Assembly: GCF_031181185.1 (NCBI RefSeq)
Contig: NZ_JAPSKZ010000009.1
Location: forward strand, 1-41,672
Origin: Phenylobacterium sp.
Lineage (GTDB): Bacteria > Pseudomonadota > Alphaproteobacteria > Caulobacterales > Caulobacteraceae
Length of the DNA: 41,672 nucleotides
Direction of reading: 5' to 3'
A model generated the notes under the pieces. It saw nothing but the letters and a program-made list of their open reading frames with translations. It was not told where the DNA came from and ran no database searches. Shown one piece after another: positions 23,762 through 32,301 of this stretch (within the stretch, counting starts at the first letter, position 1; every line of letters begins with the position of its first letter). The translations under genes were made by a program, and so were the position numbers.

Positions 23762-24526
23762 TCAGCCGCCGCCGGGCAGCGACTGGCCGTCGTCGACCGT
23801 CACGAGCGTGCCGGTGATCGCCCGCGCCGCAGGCCCCGCCAGCATCAGGAAGGCGGCGTCGAGGTCGCTCGCCTCCATCAGCCGCCGGCGCGGGAAGCCC
23901 TTCAGCTGCTTCTGGCCTCCCTCCGTGGGCCACCAGGCGGCGTTGATGTCGGTCTCGATGTAGCCGGGAGCCAGTGCGTTGACCGCGATTCCCCGCTTCG
24001 CCCATTCGCGCGCCAGGCTCTTCGTCAGCATGGCGACCGCCGCCTTAGACCCGCAGTAGGCCGAAAGCCCCGGCAGCACGGTATGACTGGCGATCGAGGC
24101 GATGTTGACGATGCGGCCCTCGACGCCAGCGGCGATCATCCGCCGCGCCGCCTCCACCGCGGCGAAATAGGTCCCTCGGACGTTCACCGCGAAGGTGTTG
24201 TCGAAGTCCTCGATCGAGAGCTCGAGGGCCAGGCCCTCGCCGCCCACGCCGGCGTTGTTCACCAGGATGTCGATGGGGCCGAGTTTCGCCTGGACCTGGT
24301 CGAACGTGGGTCCGATGGCGTGGGCGTCGGCCACGTCCAACGGCAGGGCGACCGCCTTGGCGCCGCTGTCGCGCAGCTCGCCGGCCAGCGCTTCGATCTT
24401 GTCGCTACGCCGCGCCGTGATGGCCACGGCGGCGCCTTCCCGCGCCAGCAGCCGGGCGAAATGCGCGCCCAGACCTCCGCTGGCGCCCGTCACGACCGCG
24501 ATCTTTCCGGAAAGTTGGCCCGCCAT
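23762..24526 (-). CDS. Short-chain dehydrogenase/reductase (254 aa)
   Basis: Classical NAD(P)-dependent SDR. Cofactor motif TGASGGLG (13-20), NNAG in LVNNAGVGGE (90-93), catalytic Ser144 (NIASIAS), Tyr157 and Lys161 (SAYCGSKAAV), and the ending TGTLVTVDDGQSLPGGG typical of 3-oxoacyl-reductase-like SDRs. An aspartate-free loop after strand 2 (ITARRSDKIEAL) suggests NADPH preference. Because the racemase follows in the same direction, a role in branched-chain acyl-CoA oxidation (3-hydroxyacyl-CoA dehydrogenation) is a reasonable inference. Confidence 0.88.
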   Translation of the reverse strand: MAGQLSGKIAVVTGASGGLGAHFARLLAREGAAVAITARRSDKIEALAGELRDSGAKAVALPLDVADAHAIGPTFDQVQAKLGPIDILVNNAGVGGEGLALELSIEDFDNTFAVNVRGTYFAAVEAARRMIAAGVEGRIVNIASIASHTVLPGLSAYCGSKAAVAMLTKSLAREWAKRGIAVNALAPGYIETDINAAWWPTEGGQKQLKGFPRRRLMEASDLDAAFLMLAGPAARAITGTLVTVDDGQSLPGGG

Positions 24527-24644
24527 CCCCGATTTCCTCCGGCCCCTCAGCCTTTCTGCAACCTTTGCGCGCGCCTATTCAGTCCGGCTTTGGGTGCGCG
24601 CGATTCCGTGCTTAGGACACGGTCGGGCGTTTTGGGATGGGGAA

Positions 24645-25976
24645 ATGGCGTCAGGCGTACAAGCCCGGGTTCTGATCCTGGCGCGCGACGATTCCGTGGC
24701 CGGTCCCCTCGCCGAGGGGCTGGACCGGCTCGGCTGGCGCACGGTGACAGCGCGCAGGCTCGCGAGCGCTGAGGTCGCGCTTTCCGACTTGCAAATCGAG
24801 GCCGCCATCGTGGACCTTTCCGGCTTCGGCGACGAAGGCCCGGAGATTGCCGGTCGTCTGAAGGCCGCGTGCGTCCCGCGGCGCATGCCCGTGGTGGCCA
24901 TCGGCGCGCCGGATCCGTTCCTGAAGGACCTCGGCTTCGACCTCACCATCGCCCCGCCGTTGCACCCGGCGCAGGCGGCCATGCGGCTGGAAACCCTCGT
25001 CCGTACAGCGGTTTCCGAGGAAGAGTTCGAGTTGCGTCTGGACACCTTCGCTGAGCGCGGCCATGTGCTGGAGCTGCCGGCCGACGACCCGACGCCCTAC
25101 CGCGTGCTCTGCATCGGCGAGCCCGCGCCCCAGTTCCTGGCGCTGTCCAACGCCCTGGCCCGCAACGGCGCCGAGGTGGTCGGCGCCTTCACGGCGTTCA
25201 CCGCCTTCGACTTCCTGCATGAGCGGCCGTTCGACGCCGTGGTTCTGTGGGCCGGCGACAACGCCCAGGAGTCGCTCTCCATCGCCGCCGGCATGCGCCG
25301 AAACACTCGGCTCTACCACACGCCCGCCCTGCTCTATCTGCGCAGCGAGTCGTCCCTGACCAGCGCCGAGGCCTATCACCGCGGCATCACCGACGTGGCC
25401 ACGCCCGAGACGCCCGAGAGCGAGACGGCCCGCCGCGTGGTCGAGCTGGCCCGCGCCTTCCGCCGCCAGAAGGCGGTGCGCGACGCTCTCGAGCAGGCCC
25501 GCCATTCGGGTCTGATGGACGCCGCCACCGGTCTCTTCACCCGCGACCTGTTCGCGGCCCATCTGGCCCGGCTTGCCCGCGCCTCCCGCGCCCGTAACCG
25601 GCCGCTCAGCGTCTGCGTCCTGAAGCTGGCCGACAAGCCCGAGCTGCGCGCGCCGCGGACCGGCGGCTGGGTTGCGCGCGCTGTGCCGCAGATCGGCTCC
25701 ATGATCGGCCGGTTGGTTCGGGTGGAGGATACCGGCGCCCGGCTCGGCCCCGAGGTCTTCGCGCTCGCCCTGCCCGCCACGCCCCTGCACGCCGCCAAGG
25801 CGGCCGGGGAGCGAATCTCGGCGGTGATCGGCTGCACGGCCTTCGAGGCCGGCGACGGCAATCAGCCGTTCGTCGCAGAATTCGACATGGGCGCGGCCGA
25901 GGTCACCTCGCCTGACCAAGTCGTCCAGGCGCTGGAGAAGGCCGCGGCGGCGGCAGCGGGCCGGAAGGCCAGCTAA
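24645..25976 (+). CDS. popA: PopA-like c-di-GMP effector: REC-REC-degenerate GGDEF (443 aa)
   Basis: Paralogue of the diguanylate cyclase PleD that binds but does not make c-di-GMP. In Caulobacter, PopA moves to the cell pole on c-di-GMP binding and brings RcdA and CtrA to ClpXP for degradation at S-phase entry. Receiver 1 keeps an acidic D57 but lacks the usual lysine; receiver 2 (from about 145) has lost its phospho-aspartate. The GGDEF domain reads R359-V-E-D362 at the inhibitory site, intact, and L-G-P-E-V-F at 367-372 in place of the active GGEEF. These positions coincide with the published PleD numbers (359-362 and 368-372), supporting both the identity and the ATG at 24645. It converges on mfd with a 4-base CTAA overlap. 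Confidence 0.9.
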   Translation: MASGVQARVLILARDDSVAGPLAEGLDRLGWRTVTARRLASAEVALSDLQIEAAIVDLSGFGDEGPEIAGRLKAACVPRRMPVVAIGAPDPFLKDLGFDLTIAPPLHPAQAAMRLETLVRTAVSEEEFELRLDTFAERGHVLELPADDPTPYRVLCIGEPAPQFLALSNALARNGAEVVGAFTAFTAFDFLHERPFDAVVLWAGDNAQESLSIAAGMRRNTRLYHTPALLYLRSESSLTSAEAYHRGITDVATPETPESETARRVVELARAFRRQKAVRDALEQARHSGLMDAATGLFTRDLFAAHLARLARASRARNRPLSVCVLKLADKPELRAPRTGGWVARAVPQIGSMIGRLVRVEDTGARLGPEVFALALPATPLHAAKAAGERISAVIGCTAFEAGDGNQPFVAEFDMGAAEVTSPDQVVQALEKAAAAAAGRKAS

Positions 25977-28900
25977 GCGGCCAGCTTCGCCAGTTCCGCG
26001 AGCACCTTCTCGGCGGCGTTCAGGCGCTGGACGGGCGTCTCCCACTCGCCCTTCACGACGACCTTGTGGTCGGGGCGGACTTTCCAGGCGACCTGGTTCT
26101 TGGCCACGAACTGGACGAGACCCATGGGGTTCGGGAAGTCGTCGTTGCGGAAGGTGACGACCGCGCCCTTCGGACCCACATCGATCTTGGCGACGTTGGC
26201 CTGGCGGCAGAGGCCCTTGATGGCGACGACCTTCAGGAGCTGGTCGGCTTCCGGCGGCAACGGCCCGAAGCGGTCGATCAGCTCGGCCGCCAGGGCTTCC
26301 CGGTCGTCCACCTTCTCGGCGTCCGAGATGCGGCGGTAGATCGCCAGCCGGACGTTCAGGTCCGGGATGTATTCCTCGGGCAGCAGCACGGCCGCGCCGG
26401 TGTTGATCTGCGGCGACCAGCCCCGGTCGACCACCAGACCTTCGGCGCCGGCGCGGGTCTTCAGCTCGTTGACCGCGTCCTCGAGCATCTGCTGGTACAG
26501 CTCGACGCCGATCTCGCGGATGTGACCCGATTGCTCCTCGCCCAGCAGGTTGCCGCCGCCGCGGATATCCAGGTCGTGGCTGGCCAGCTGGAAGCCGGCG
26601 CCGAGGTTGTCCAGAGACTGCAGCACCTTCAGTCGCTTCTCGGCCGACAGGGTCAGCTGCTTCTCGGCCGGAGTCGTCATGTAGGCGTAGGCGCGCGCCT
26701 TCGATCGGCCCACCCGCCCGCGCAACTGGTACAGCTGGGCCAGGCCGAACATGTCGGCGCGGTGGATGATCAGGGTGTTGGCCGTGGGGATGTCGAGACC
26801 GCTCTCCACGATCGTCGTCGACAGCAGCACATCGTACTGGCCGTCGTAGAAGGCGCTCATCACCTCCTCGAGCTGGGTCGGGCTCATCTGGCCGTGGCCC
26901 ACGACGAACTTCACCTCGGGGACCTGCTCGCGCAGGAACCGCTCCAGCTCGGGTAGATCGTTGACACGCGGGGCGACGAAATAGGCCTGGCCGCCGCGGT
27001 ACTTCTCGCGCAGCAGCGCCTCGCGGATGACGACCGGATCCCACGGCGTGATGTAGGTCCGCACCGCCAGGCGATCGACCGGCGGGGTCGCGATGATCGA
27101 CATTTCCCGGATGCCCGACAGAGACATCTGCAGGGTCCGCGGAATGGGCGTAGCGGTCAGCGTCAGCATGTGCACGTCGGCCCGAAGCTCCTTGAGCTTC
27201 TCTTTATGCTTCACGCCGAAGTGCTGCTCCTCGTCGACGATCACCAAGCCCAGGTCTTTGAAGCTGACCTGCTTGGACAACACGGCGTGCGTGCCGACGA
27301 TGATCTCGACCTCGCCCTTGGCCAAAGCCTCGCGGGTCTCTGCGGCCTCCTTGGCGGGCACGAGGCGCGACAGGCGGCGGACGCGCACCGGCCAGCCCTC
27401 GAAGCGCTCGACGAAGGTCTTGTAGTGTTGCCGCGCCAGGAGCGTCGTGGGCGCCACCACCGCGACCTGCTGGCCGCTCATCGCGACCACGAAGGCGGCC
27501 CGCAGCGCCACCTCGGTCTTGCCGAAGCCCACGTCGCCGCAGACCAGCCGATCCATCGGCTTGCCCGCCGACAGGTCCTCAAGCACGTCGGCGATGGCCG
27601 CCAGCTGGTCGTCGGTCTCCTCGTACGGGAAGCGCGCGCAGAACTCGTCGAAGACGCCGTGCGGCGGCTCCATGGCGTCGGTCTTCTTGGTGGCCCGTTC
27701 GGCGGCGATGCGGATGAGGCCATCGGCCATCTCCCGCAGCCGCTCCTTGGCCTTGGCCTTCCGCGCCTGCCAGGCCGCGCCGCCCAGGCGGTCCAGCTGC
27801 ACGCCTTCGCCGTCCGCGCCGTAGCGGGTCAGGAGGTCGATGTTCTCGACCGGCAGGTACAGCTTGGCCTCGCCGCCGTACTGCAGTTCCAGGGTGTCGT
27901 GCGGCGCGCCCTGCACGTCGAGCGTCTTCAGGCCCGCGTACCGGCCGATGCCGTGGTCGATGTGGACGACGAGGTCGCCGGGGGTCAGCGCCGAGGCCTC
28001 GGCCAGGAAGTTGGCCGCGCGACGGCGTTTCCGCGGGCGGGCCAGCCGGTCGCCCAGGATGTCGGTCTCGGAAATGACCGCCAGGTTCTCGGTCTCGAAG
28101 CCGTGGTCGAGGGGCAGCACGACCCGCTGCGGCTTCTTCGGGTCGGCGGCCTTCGCCTGGTCCCAGTAGGCGGCGAATGGCAGGCTCTTCAGGCCATGAT
28201 CGGCCAGCATGTGACCCAGCCGGTCGGACGAACCTTCCGACCACGAGGCGAACAGCACGCGCTTGCCGTCGGACGACAGCTTCTTGGCATGATCGACCGT
28301 CGCCTCGAACAGATTGACGCTGTCGAGCTTCCGTTCAGGCCCGAAGTCGCGGCCCTGACGCGCGCCCATGTCGATCACGACCTCGCCTTCCGCTTCCTGG
28401 AAGGCCGAGAACCGGCGCGTCGCGCGCTTGGCCAGCAGCTCGGACCACTCGTCCTTGTCCAGGTAGAGGCGCGTCGGCTCCAGCGGGTGGTAGTGCACCT
28501 TGCGCTCGGTCGCCGCTCGGCTCTCGTAGGCGTCGGCGATCATCTCCAGCCGCTCGTCGCGCGCGTCGCGCGACAGGTGGTCCAAGGCGATCAGGGCGTC
28601 TTTCGGCAGGTAGTCCAGCAGCGTGGCCATCTCGCCGTAGAACAGCGGCAGGTAATGCTCCATGCCGGCGCGGCGGCCGCCTTCCGAAATGGCGGCGTAC
28701 AGCGGATCGTCGCCCGGCGCGCCGAAGCTCTCGAGGTAGCCGGTGCGGAAGCGGCTGATGGCGTCGGCGTCCAGCAGCGCCTCGCTCACCGGCAGCAGGG
28801 ACACGTCCTTCAGCTGCTTGGTGGAACGCTGGGTCTCGGGATCGAAGGCGCGGATGCTCTCCAGCGTGTCGCCGAACAGGTCCAGGCGCACCGGCTCCTC

Positions 28901-29464
28901 GGCCGTCGGGGGGAAGACGTCGATGACCCCGCCGCGGATGGCGAACTCGCCCTTGTCCGAGACGGTCGAGGCGCGGCTGTAGCCGTTGACGGCGAAGTAG
29001 CGCTCGAGGTCGCCGATCTCGACGGAATTGCCGACTTTCGCCGAATAGCTCGCCCGCTTGACGAACTTCACCGGCGGCACCCGCTGCAGCAGCGCCGGGA
29101 CCGAGGTCACCAGCAGGATCGGCTTCTTCTCGTCCAACCCCGCGGCCAGGCGCGAGAGTGTCGCCATCCGCTGAGCGGCCACGCCTGGCGACGGTCCGAT
29201 CCGATCGTACGGCAGGCAATCCCAGGCCGGGAAGCTCAGGACCTCGACGTTCTCGGCGAAGAACCGGAAGGCGTCCACGAAGGCCGACAGTCGCGCGCCG
29301 TCCCGGGCGACGAACACCGACAGGCCCTTCCGCGCCTTGACCACATCGGCCATGACCAGGGCGTCGAAGCCTTCAGGCGCGCCCACCAGATCAAGGCGGC
29401 CGGGATCCTCCGCGACACGGCGCAGCTGGGCGGCGCTCACCGGACGCGATCCGTCAGCTGCCAC
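25973..29464 (-). CDS. mfd: Transcription-repair coupling factor Mfd (1163 aa)
   Basis: Translocase that removes RNA polymerase stalled at DNA lesions and recruits UvrA. The order is the UvrB-homology region (1-350, e.g. LPYDRIGPSPGVAAQRMATLSRL), an RNA-polymerase-interacting CarD-like domain (GDLVVHIDHGIGRYAGL), and a RecG-like motor with Walker A GDVGFGKTE (about 643-651), DEEQ (about 743) and TATPIPRTLQMSL. The carboxy-terminal D7 domain ends WETPVQRLNAAEKVLAELAKLAA. Length matches the family. The start is GTG at 29464, overlapping the end of sdhE by 11 bases; initiation further in is possible but would cost conserved residues. Confidence 0.97.
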   Translation of the reverse strand: MAADGSRPVSAAQLRRVAEDPGRLDLVGAPEGFDALVMADVVKARKGLSVFVARDGARLSAFVDAFRFFAENVEVLSFPAWDCLPYDRIGPSPGVAAQRMATLSRLAAGLDEKKPILLVTSVPALLQRVPPVKFVKRASYSAKVGNSVEIGDLERYFAVNGYSRASTVSDKGEFAIRGGVIDVFPPTAEEPVRLDLFGDTLESIRAFDPETQRSTKQLKDVSLLPVSEALLDADAISRFRTGYLESFGAPGDDPLYAAISEGGRRAGMEHYLPLFYGEMATLLDYLPKDALIALDHLSRDARDERLEMIADAYESRAATERKVHYHPLEPTRLYLDKDEWSELLAKRATRRFSAFQEAEGEVVIDMGARQGRDFGPERKLDSVNLFEATVDHAKKLSSDGKRVLFASWSEGSSDRLGHMLADHGLKSLPFAAYWDQAKAADPKKPQRVVLPLDHGFETENLAVISETDILGDRLARPRKRRRAANFLAEASALTPGDLVVHIDHGIGRYAGLKTLDVQGAPHDTLELQYGGEAKLYLPVENIDLLTRYGADGEGVQLDRLGGAAWQARKAKAKERLREMADGLIRIAAERATKKTDAMEPPHGVFDEFCARFPYEETDDQLAAIADVLEDLSAGKPMDRLVCGDVGFGKTEVALRAAFVVAMSGQQVAVVAPTTLLARQHYKTFVERFEGWPVRVRRLSRLVPAKEAAETREALAKGEVEIIVGTHAVLSKQVSFKDLGLVIVDEEQHFGVKHKEKLKELRADVHMLTLTATPIPRTLQMSLSGIREMSIIATPPVDRLAVRTYITPWDPVVIREALLREKYRGGQAYFVAPRVNDLPELERFLREQVPEVKFVVGHGQMSPTQLEEVMSAFYDGQYDVLLSTTIVESGLDIPTANTLIIHRADMFGLAQLYQLRGRVGRSKARAYAYMTTPAEKQLTLSAEKRLKVLQSLDNLGAGFQLASHDLDIRGGGNLLGEEQSGHIREIGVELYQQMLEDAVNELKTRAGAEGLVVDRGWSPQINTGAAVLLPEEYIPDLNVRLAIYRRISDAEKVDDREALAAELIDRFGPLPPEADQLLKVVAIKGLCRQANVAKIDVGPKGAVVTFRNDDFPNPMGLVQFVAKNQVAWKVRPDHKVVVKGEWETPVQRLNAAEKVLAELAKLAA

Positions 29465-29741
29465 CGTCCATCCCCTTCGCGTAAACTTCGTCCCGAAACG
29501 CCTTGAGACGGCTCATCAATTCGCCGTCGAACTCGGCGGGCGTCGGCTGCGTGCCGAGAATCCAGCCGTAGAGATCCTGGTCGGGCTGCTCCAGCAGCCG
29601 CTCGAACCAGTCCAGTTCTTCGGGCGAGAACGTGGAGACGTGCTTGTCCGCAAACGGCCCCAGAATGAGGTCCGCTTCCCGGAAACCGCGGCGCCAGGCC
29701 CGCAGCTTGAGCTTCTTCAGCCGTGCATCGTCATGGGTCAT
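29454..29741 (-). CDS. sdhE: Succinate dehydrogenase assembly factor SdhE (95 aa)
   Basis: FAD-assembly factor (DUF339) that helps flavinylate SdhA. The diagnostic RGxxE region appears as KLRAWRRGFREADLILGPF, with RGFRE matching the motif that contacts flavin, followed by DLYGWILG. The carboxy end is longer than in E. coli but usual for alphaproteobacteria. The ATG at 29741 starts MTHDDARLKKLKL, the family N-terminus. Extending upstream would run into recG on the other strand. The 59 bases between the two starts must hold both promoters. Confidence 0.93.
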   Translation of the reverse strand: MTHDDARLKKLKLRAWRRGFREADLILGPFADKHVSTFSPEELDWFERLLEQPDQDLYGWILGTQPTPAEFDGELMSRLKAFRDEVYAKGMDGGS

Positions 29742-29800
29742 CAGGAGGTCGCGGATATAGAGGTCCCCTCGCTCCAGCGCCAGTAAGCTATGTTCGAAGA

Positions 29801-31873
29801 ATGCGGCCGGAGATTCTGTTCCCGCTCTTCGCACCGGTGAGCACGCTGAAGGGCGTGGGGCCGCGCGTGGCGCCATTGCTCGAGCGCGTCGCCGGGCCGA
29901 TCGTGCGCGACGTGGCGTTCCTGAAGCCGCACAGCCTCGTGCGCCGTACGCCCGCCGTCCTGTCGGCGGCCCGCGACGGCGAGATCATGACCTTCGAACT
30001 CATGATCGAAGAGCATCAGCGGCCGCGCGCGAACAGCCAGCCCTGGCGCATCCGCGCCTCGGACCCGACCGGCTGGATCACCCTCGTCTTCTTCGGCCGT
30101 TTCGCCGACGCGCTTGAGAAGCGCCACCCCGTCGGGGCCCGCCGGATCGTCTCGGGCAAGGTCAACGACGACAAGTTCGGCCGCCAGATGGTTCATCCGG
30201 ACTACATGGCCGATCCCGATAAGGCCGAAGAGATCCCGGAGATCGAGCCGATCTATCCGGCGACCGAGGGCCTGCTGGCGCGGCGCGTGCGGACCTTCGT
30301 GCTGGAAGCCCTGGAGCGGGCGCCCGAGCTGCCGGAGTGGCAGGATCCGGCGTTCCTCGCGCGCGAGCGCTTCCCGGCTTGGCGCGAGGCCCTGGCGCGG
30401 ATGCATTCGCCCGAGAGCGAGGCCGACCTCTCGCCGCTCAGCCCGCACCTGCGACGCCTGGCCTACGACGAGCTGCTGGCCCACCAGCTGGCGCTCGCCC
30501 AGCGCAAGGCCGCCCGCCGCCGCGAACCCGCTGCAAAGATCGCGCCCAGCGAGGTCGCCGCGCGGGTGCAGAGCGACCTGCCCTTCGCCTTCACGGGGGC
30601 CCAGAGCCGCGCTCTCGCCGACATCCGCGCTGACTTCGCCTCGGGCGAACGCATGAGCCGGCTGATCCAAGGGGACGTGGGCTCGGGCAAGACCGTGGTG
30701 GCCATGTGCGCCATGGCCGACGTGGCCGCGGGCGGCGGTCAGACGGCGCTGATGGCGCCGACCGAGATCCTCGCCCGGCAGCACTATGAAACCATCTCGG
30801 GCCCGCTGTCGGATCACGGCGTGGGCGTCGTGCTGCTGACCGGCCGCGACAAAGGCAAGGCGCGCGCCGAGAAGCTGATGCGCCTGGGGTCCGGCGAGGC
30901 CGCCGTGGCCGTGGGCACCCACGCGCTGTTCCAAGACGACGTCGCGTTCCAGAAGCTGCAGTTGGTGGTCATCGACGAGCAGCACCGCTTCGGCGTCGCC
31001 GAGCGCCAGCGGCTGCAGGCCAAGGGCGACGCCGTCCACCTGATGGCGATGTCGGCGACGCCGATCCCGCGGACGCTCGAGCTCACCGTCTACGGCGACC
31101 TGGACGTCAGTCGCATCGACGAAAAGCCGCCCGGCCGCACGCCCGTCGCCACCCGGGCGGTGCCGATGCCGCGGATGGGCGAGGTCGTGCAGCGGCTGCG
31201 CGACGTGGTGGCCGGCGGCGCCCAGGCCTTCTGGATCTGCCCCCTGGTCTCGGAGTCGGAGGTAAGCGACCTCGCCGCCGCCGAGATGCGGGCGCTCGCG
31301 CTGAAGAAGCTGCTGCCCAGCGTCGGCCTCGTCCACGGCAAGATGAGCGGGCCTGAGAAGGACGCCGTCATGGCCGACTTCGCCGACGGCAAACTGTCGG
31401 TGCTGGTGGCCACGACGGTCGTGGAAGTCGGCGTGAACGTGCCGAACGCCACCATCATGGTCATCGAACAGGCCGAGCGCTTCGGCCTCGCCCAGCTGCA
31501 CCAGTTGCGCGGACGCGTGGGCCGCGGCGCCCGCGAGAGCGCCTGCGTGCTGCTGTACGACCCGCCGCTGTCCGAGACCGCGCAGCAGCGCCTCGACATC
31601 CTGCGGCGCACGGACGACGGCTTCCTCATCGCCGAGAAGGACCTGGAGCTTCGCGGCGGCGGCGATGCGCTGGGTCTCCGCCAGTCGGGCTTCCCCGATT
31701 ACGTATTCGCCGACCCGTTTGCGCATCGGGACCTGATCGCCACCGCGGGGGACGACGCCCGCCTGATCGTCAGCCGCGACGCCGAGCTCGCCAGCGCCCG
31801 CGGCAAGGCATTGCAGATCCTGCAGGAGCTGTTCGACTGGAAGGCCGGCCTGGCGCTACGGGACGCGGGATAG
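29801..31873 (+). CDS. recG: ATP-dependent DNA helicase RecG (690 aa)
   Basis: Branch-migration helicase that remodels stalled replication forks. The N-terminal wedge domain starts with the conserved LFAPVSTLKGVGPRVAPLLE and continues into an OB fold. Helicase motifs are Walker A GDVGSGKT (291-298), DEQH (392-395), SATPIPRTLELTVYGD, and the carboxy-terminal set VGVNVPNATIMVIEQAERFGLAQLHQLRGRVGR. The TRG-like ending is present (ELRGGGDALGLRQSG). ATG 29801 gives the normal start. The gene is divergent from sdhE and mfd. Confidence 0.96.
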   Translation: MRPEILFPLFAPVSTLKGVGPRVAPLLERVAGPIVRDVAFLKPHSLVRRTPAVLSAARDGEIMTFELMIEEHQRPRANSQPWRIRASDPTGWITLVFFGRFADALEKRHPVGARRIVSGKVNDDKFGRQMVHPDYMADPDKAEEIPEIEPIYPATEGLLARRVRTFVLEALERAPELPEWQDPAFLARERFPAWREALARMHSPESEADLSPLSPHLRRLAYDELLAHQLALAQRKAARRREPAAKIAPSEVAARVQSDLPFAFTGAQSRALADIRADFASGERMSRLIQGDVGSGKTVVAMCAMADVAAGGGQTALMAPTEILARQHYETISGPLSDHGVGVVLLTGRDKGKARAEKLMRLGSGEAAVAVGTHALFQDDVAFQKLQLVVIDEQHRFGVAERQRLQAKGDAVHLMAMSATPIPRTLELTVYGDLDVSRIDEKPPGRTPVATRAVPMPRMGEVVQRLRDVVAGGAQAFWICPLVSESEVSDLAAAEMRALALKKLLPSVGLVHGKMSGPEKDAVMADFADGKLSVLVATTVVEVGVNVPNATIMVIEQAERFGLAQLHQLRGRVGRGARESACVLLYDPPLSETAQQRLDILRRTDDGFLIAEKDLELRGGGDALGLRQSGFPDYVFADPFAHRDLIATAGDDARLIVSRDAELASARGKALQILQELFDWKAGLALRDAG

Positions 31874-31918
31874 GAAAGTTTGAGGGGTTTCGCCGCCCGC
31901 GTCCGTCTTCCAGCCGCC

Positions 31919-31935
31919 GCGGCCGCATCGGCCGC
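31919..31935. other. GC hairpin after recG
   Basis: GCGGCCG-CAT-CGGCCGC is a perfect 7-bp stem with a 3-base loop lying between the recG stop (31873) and the YciI-like start (31954). It lacks a U-tract (CTAGTCGG follows), so it would be a poor intrinsic terminator. It may be a processing site or a chance palindrome in GC-rich DNA. Confidence 0.4.
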
Positions 31936-31953
31936 CTAGTCGGGAGACCCACA

Positions 31954-32301
31954 ATGAAGTTCCTTTGCCTTGTTTACCTCGCCCCCGGCGGCTTGGATGG
32001 TCTGAGCCCCGCGGAGCGCGACGCCCTGGACCGCGACTCCCTGGCGTATGACCAACAGCTGGCGCGCGACGGCCACTTCATCGCCGCCTCGGCGCTGCAG
32101 CCGGTCGACACCGCTCGCACGCTGCGCAATCGTGGCGGCCGTCGCCAGATCATCGACGGACCGTTCGCCGAGACCAAGGAGGTCCTGGTGGGCTTCATCT
32201 TCGTCGAGGCCGCCCACATGGACGAAGCGCTGCGCCTGGCCGCGGGTATTCCGATGGCCCGCCATGCGACCATCGAAGTGCGCCCAGAGCTGGAGATCTA
32301 G
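31954..32301 (+). CDS. YciI-like (DGPF) domain protein (115 aa)
   Basis: Small ferredoxin-like-fold protein of the YCII-related family. The diagnostic DGPF lies in RRQIIDGPFAETKEVLVGFI. The N-terminus MKFLCLVYL and the downstream DEALRLAAGIPMARHATIEVRP are also typical. In other genomes this type is often encoded beside an ECF sigma factor, but none is here. Its biochemical role is unknown. It shares a CTAG stop with the convergent oxidoreductase gene. Confidence 0.88.
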   Translation: MKFLCLVYLAPGGLDGLSPAERDALDRDSLAYDQQLARDGHFIAASALQPVDTARTLRNRGGRRQIIDGPFAETKEVLVGFIFVEAAHMDEALRLAAGIPMARHATIEVRPELEI

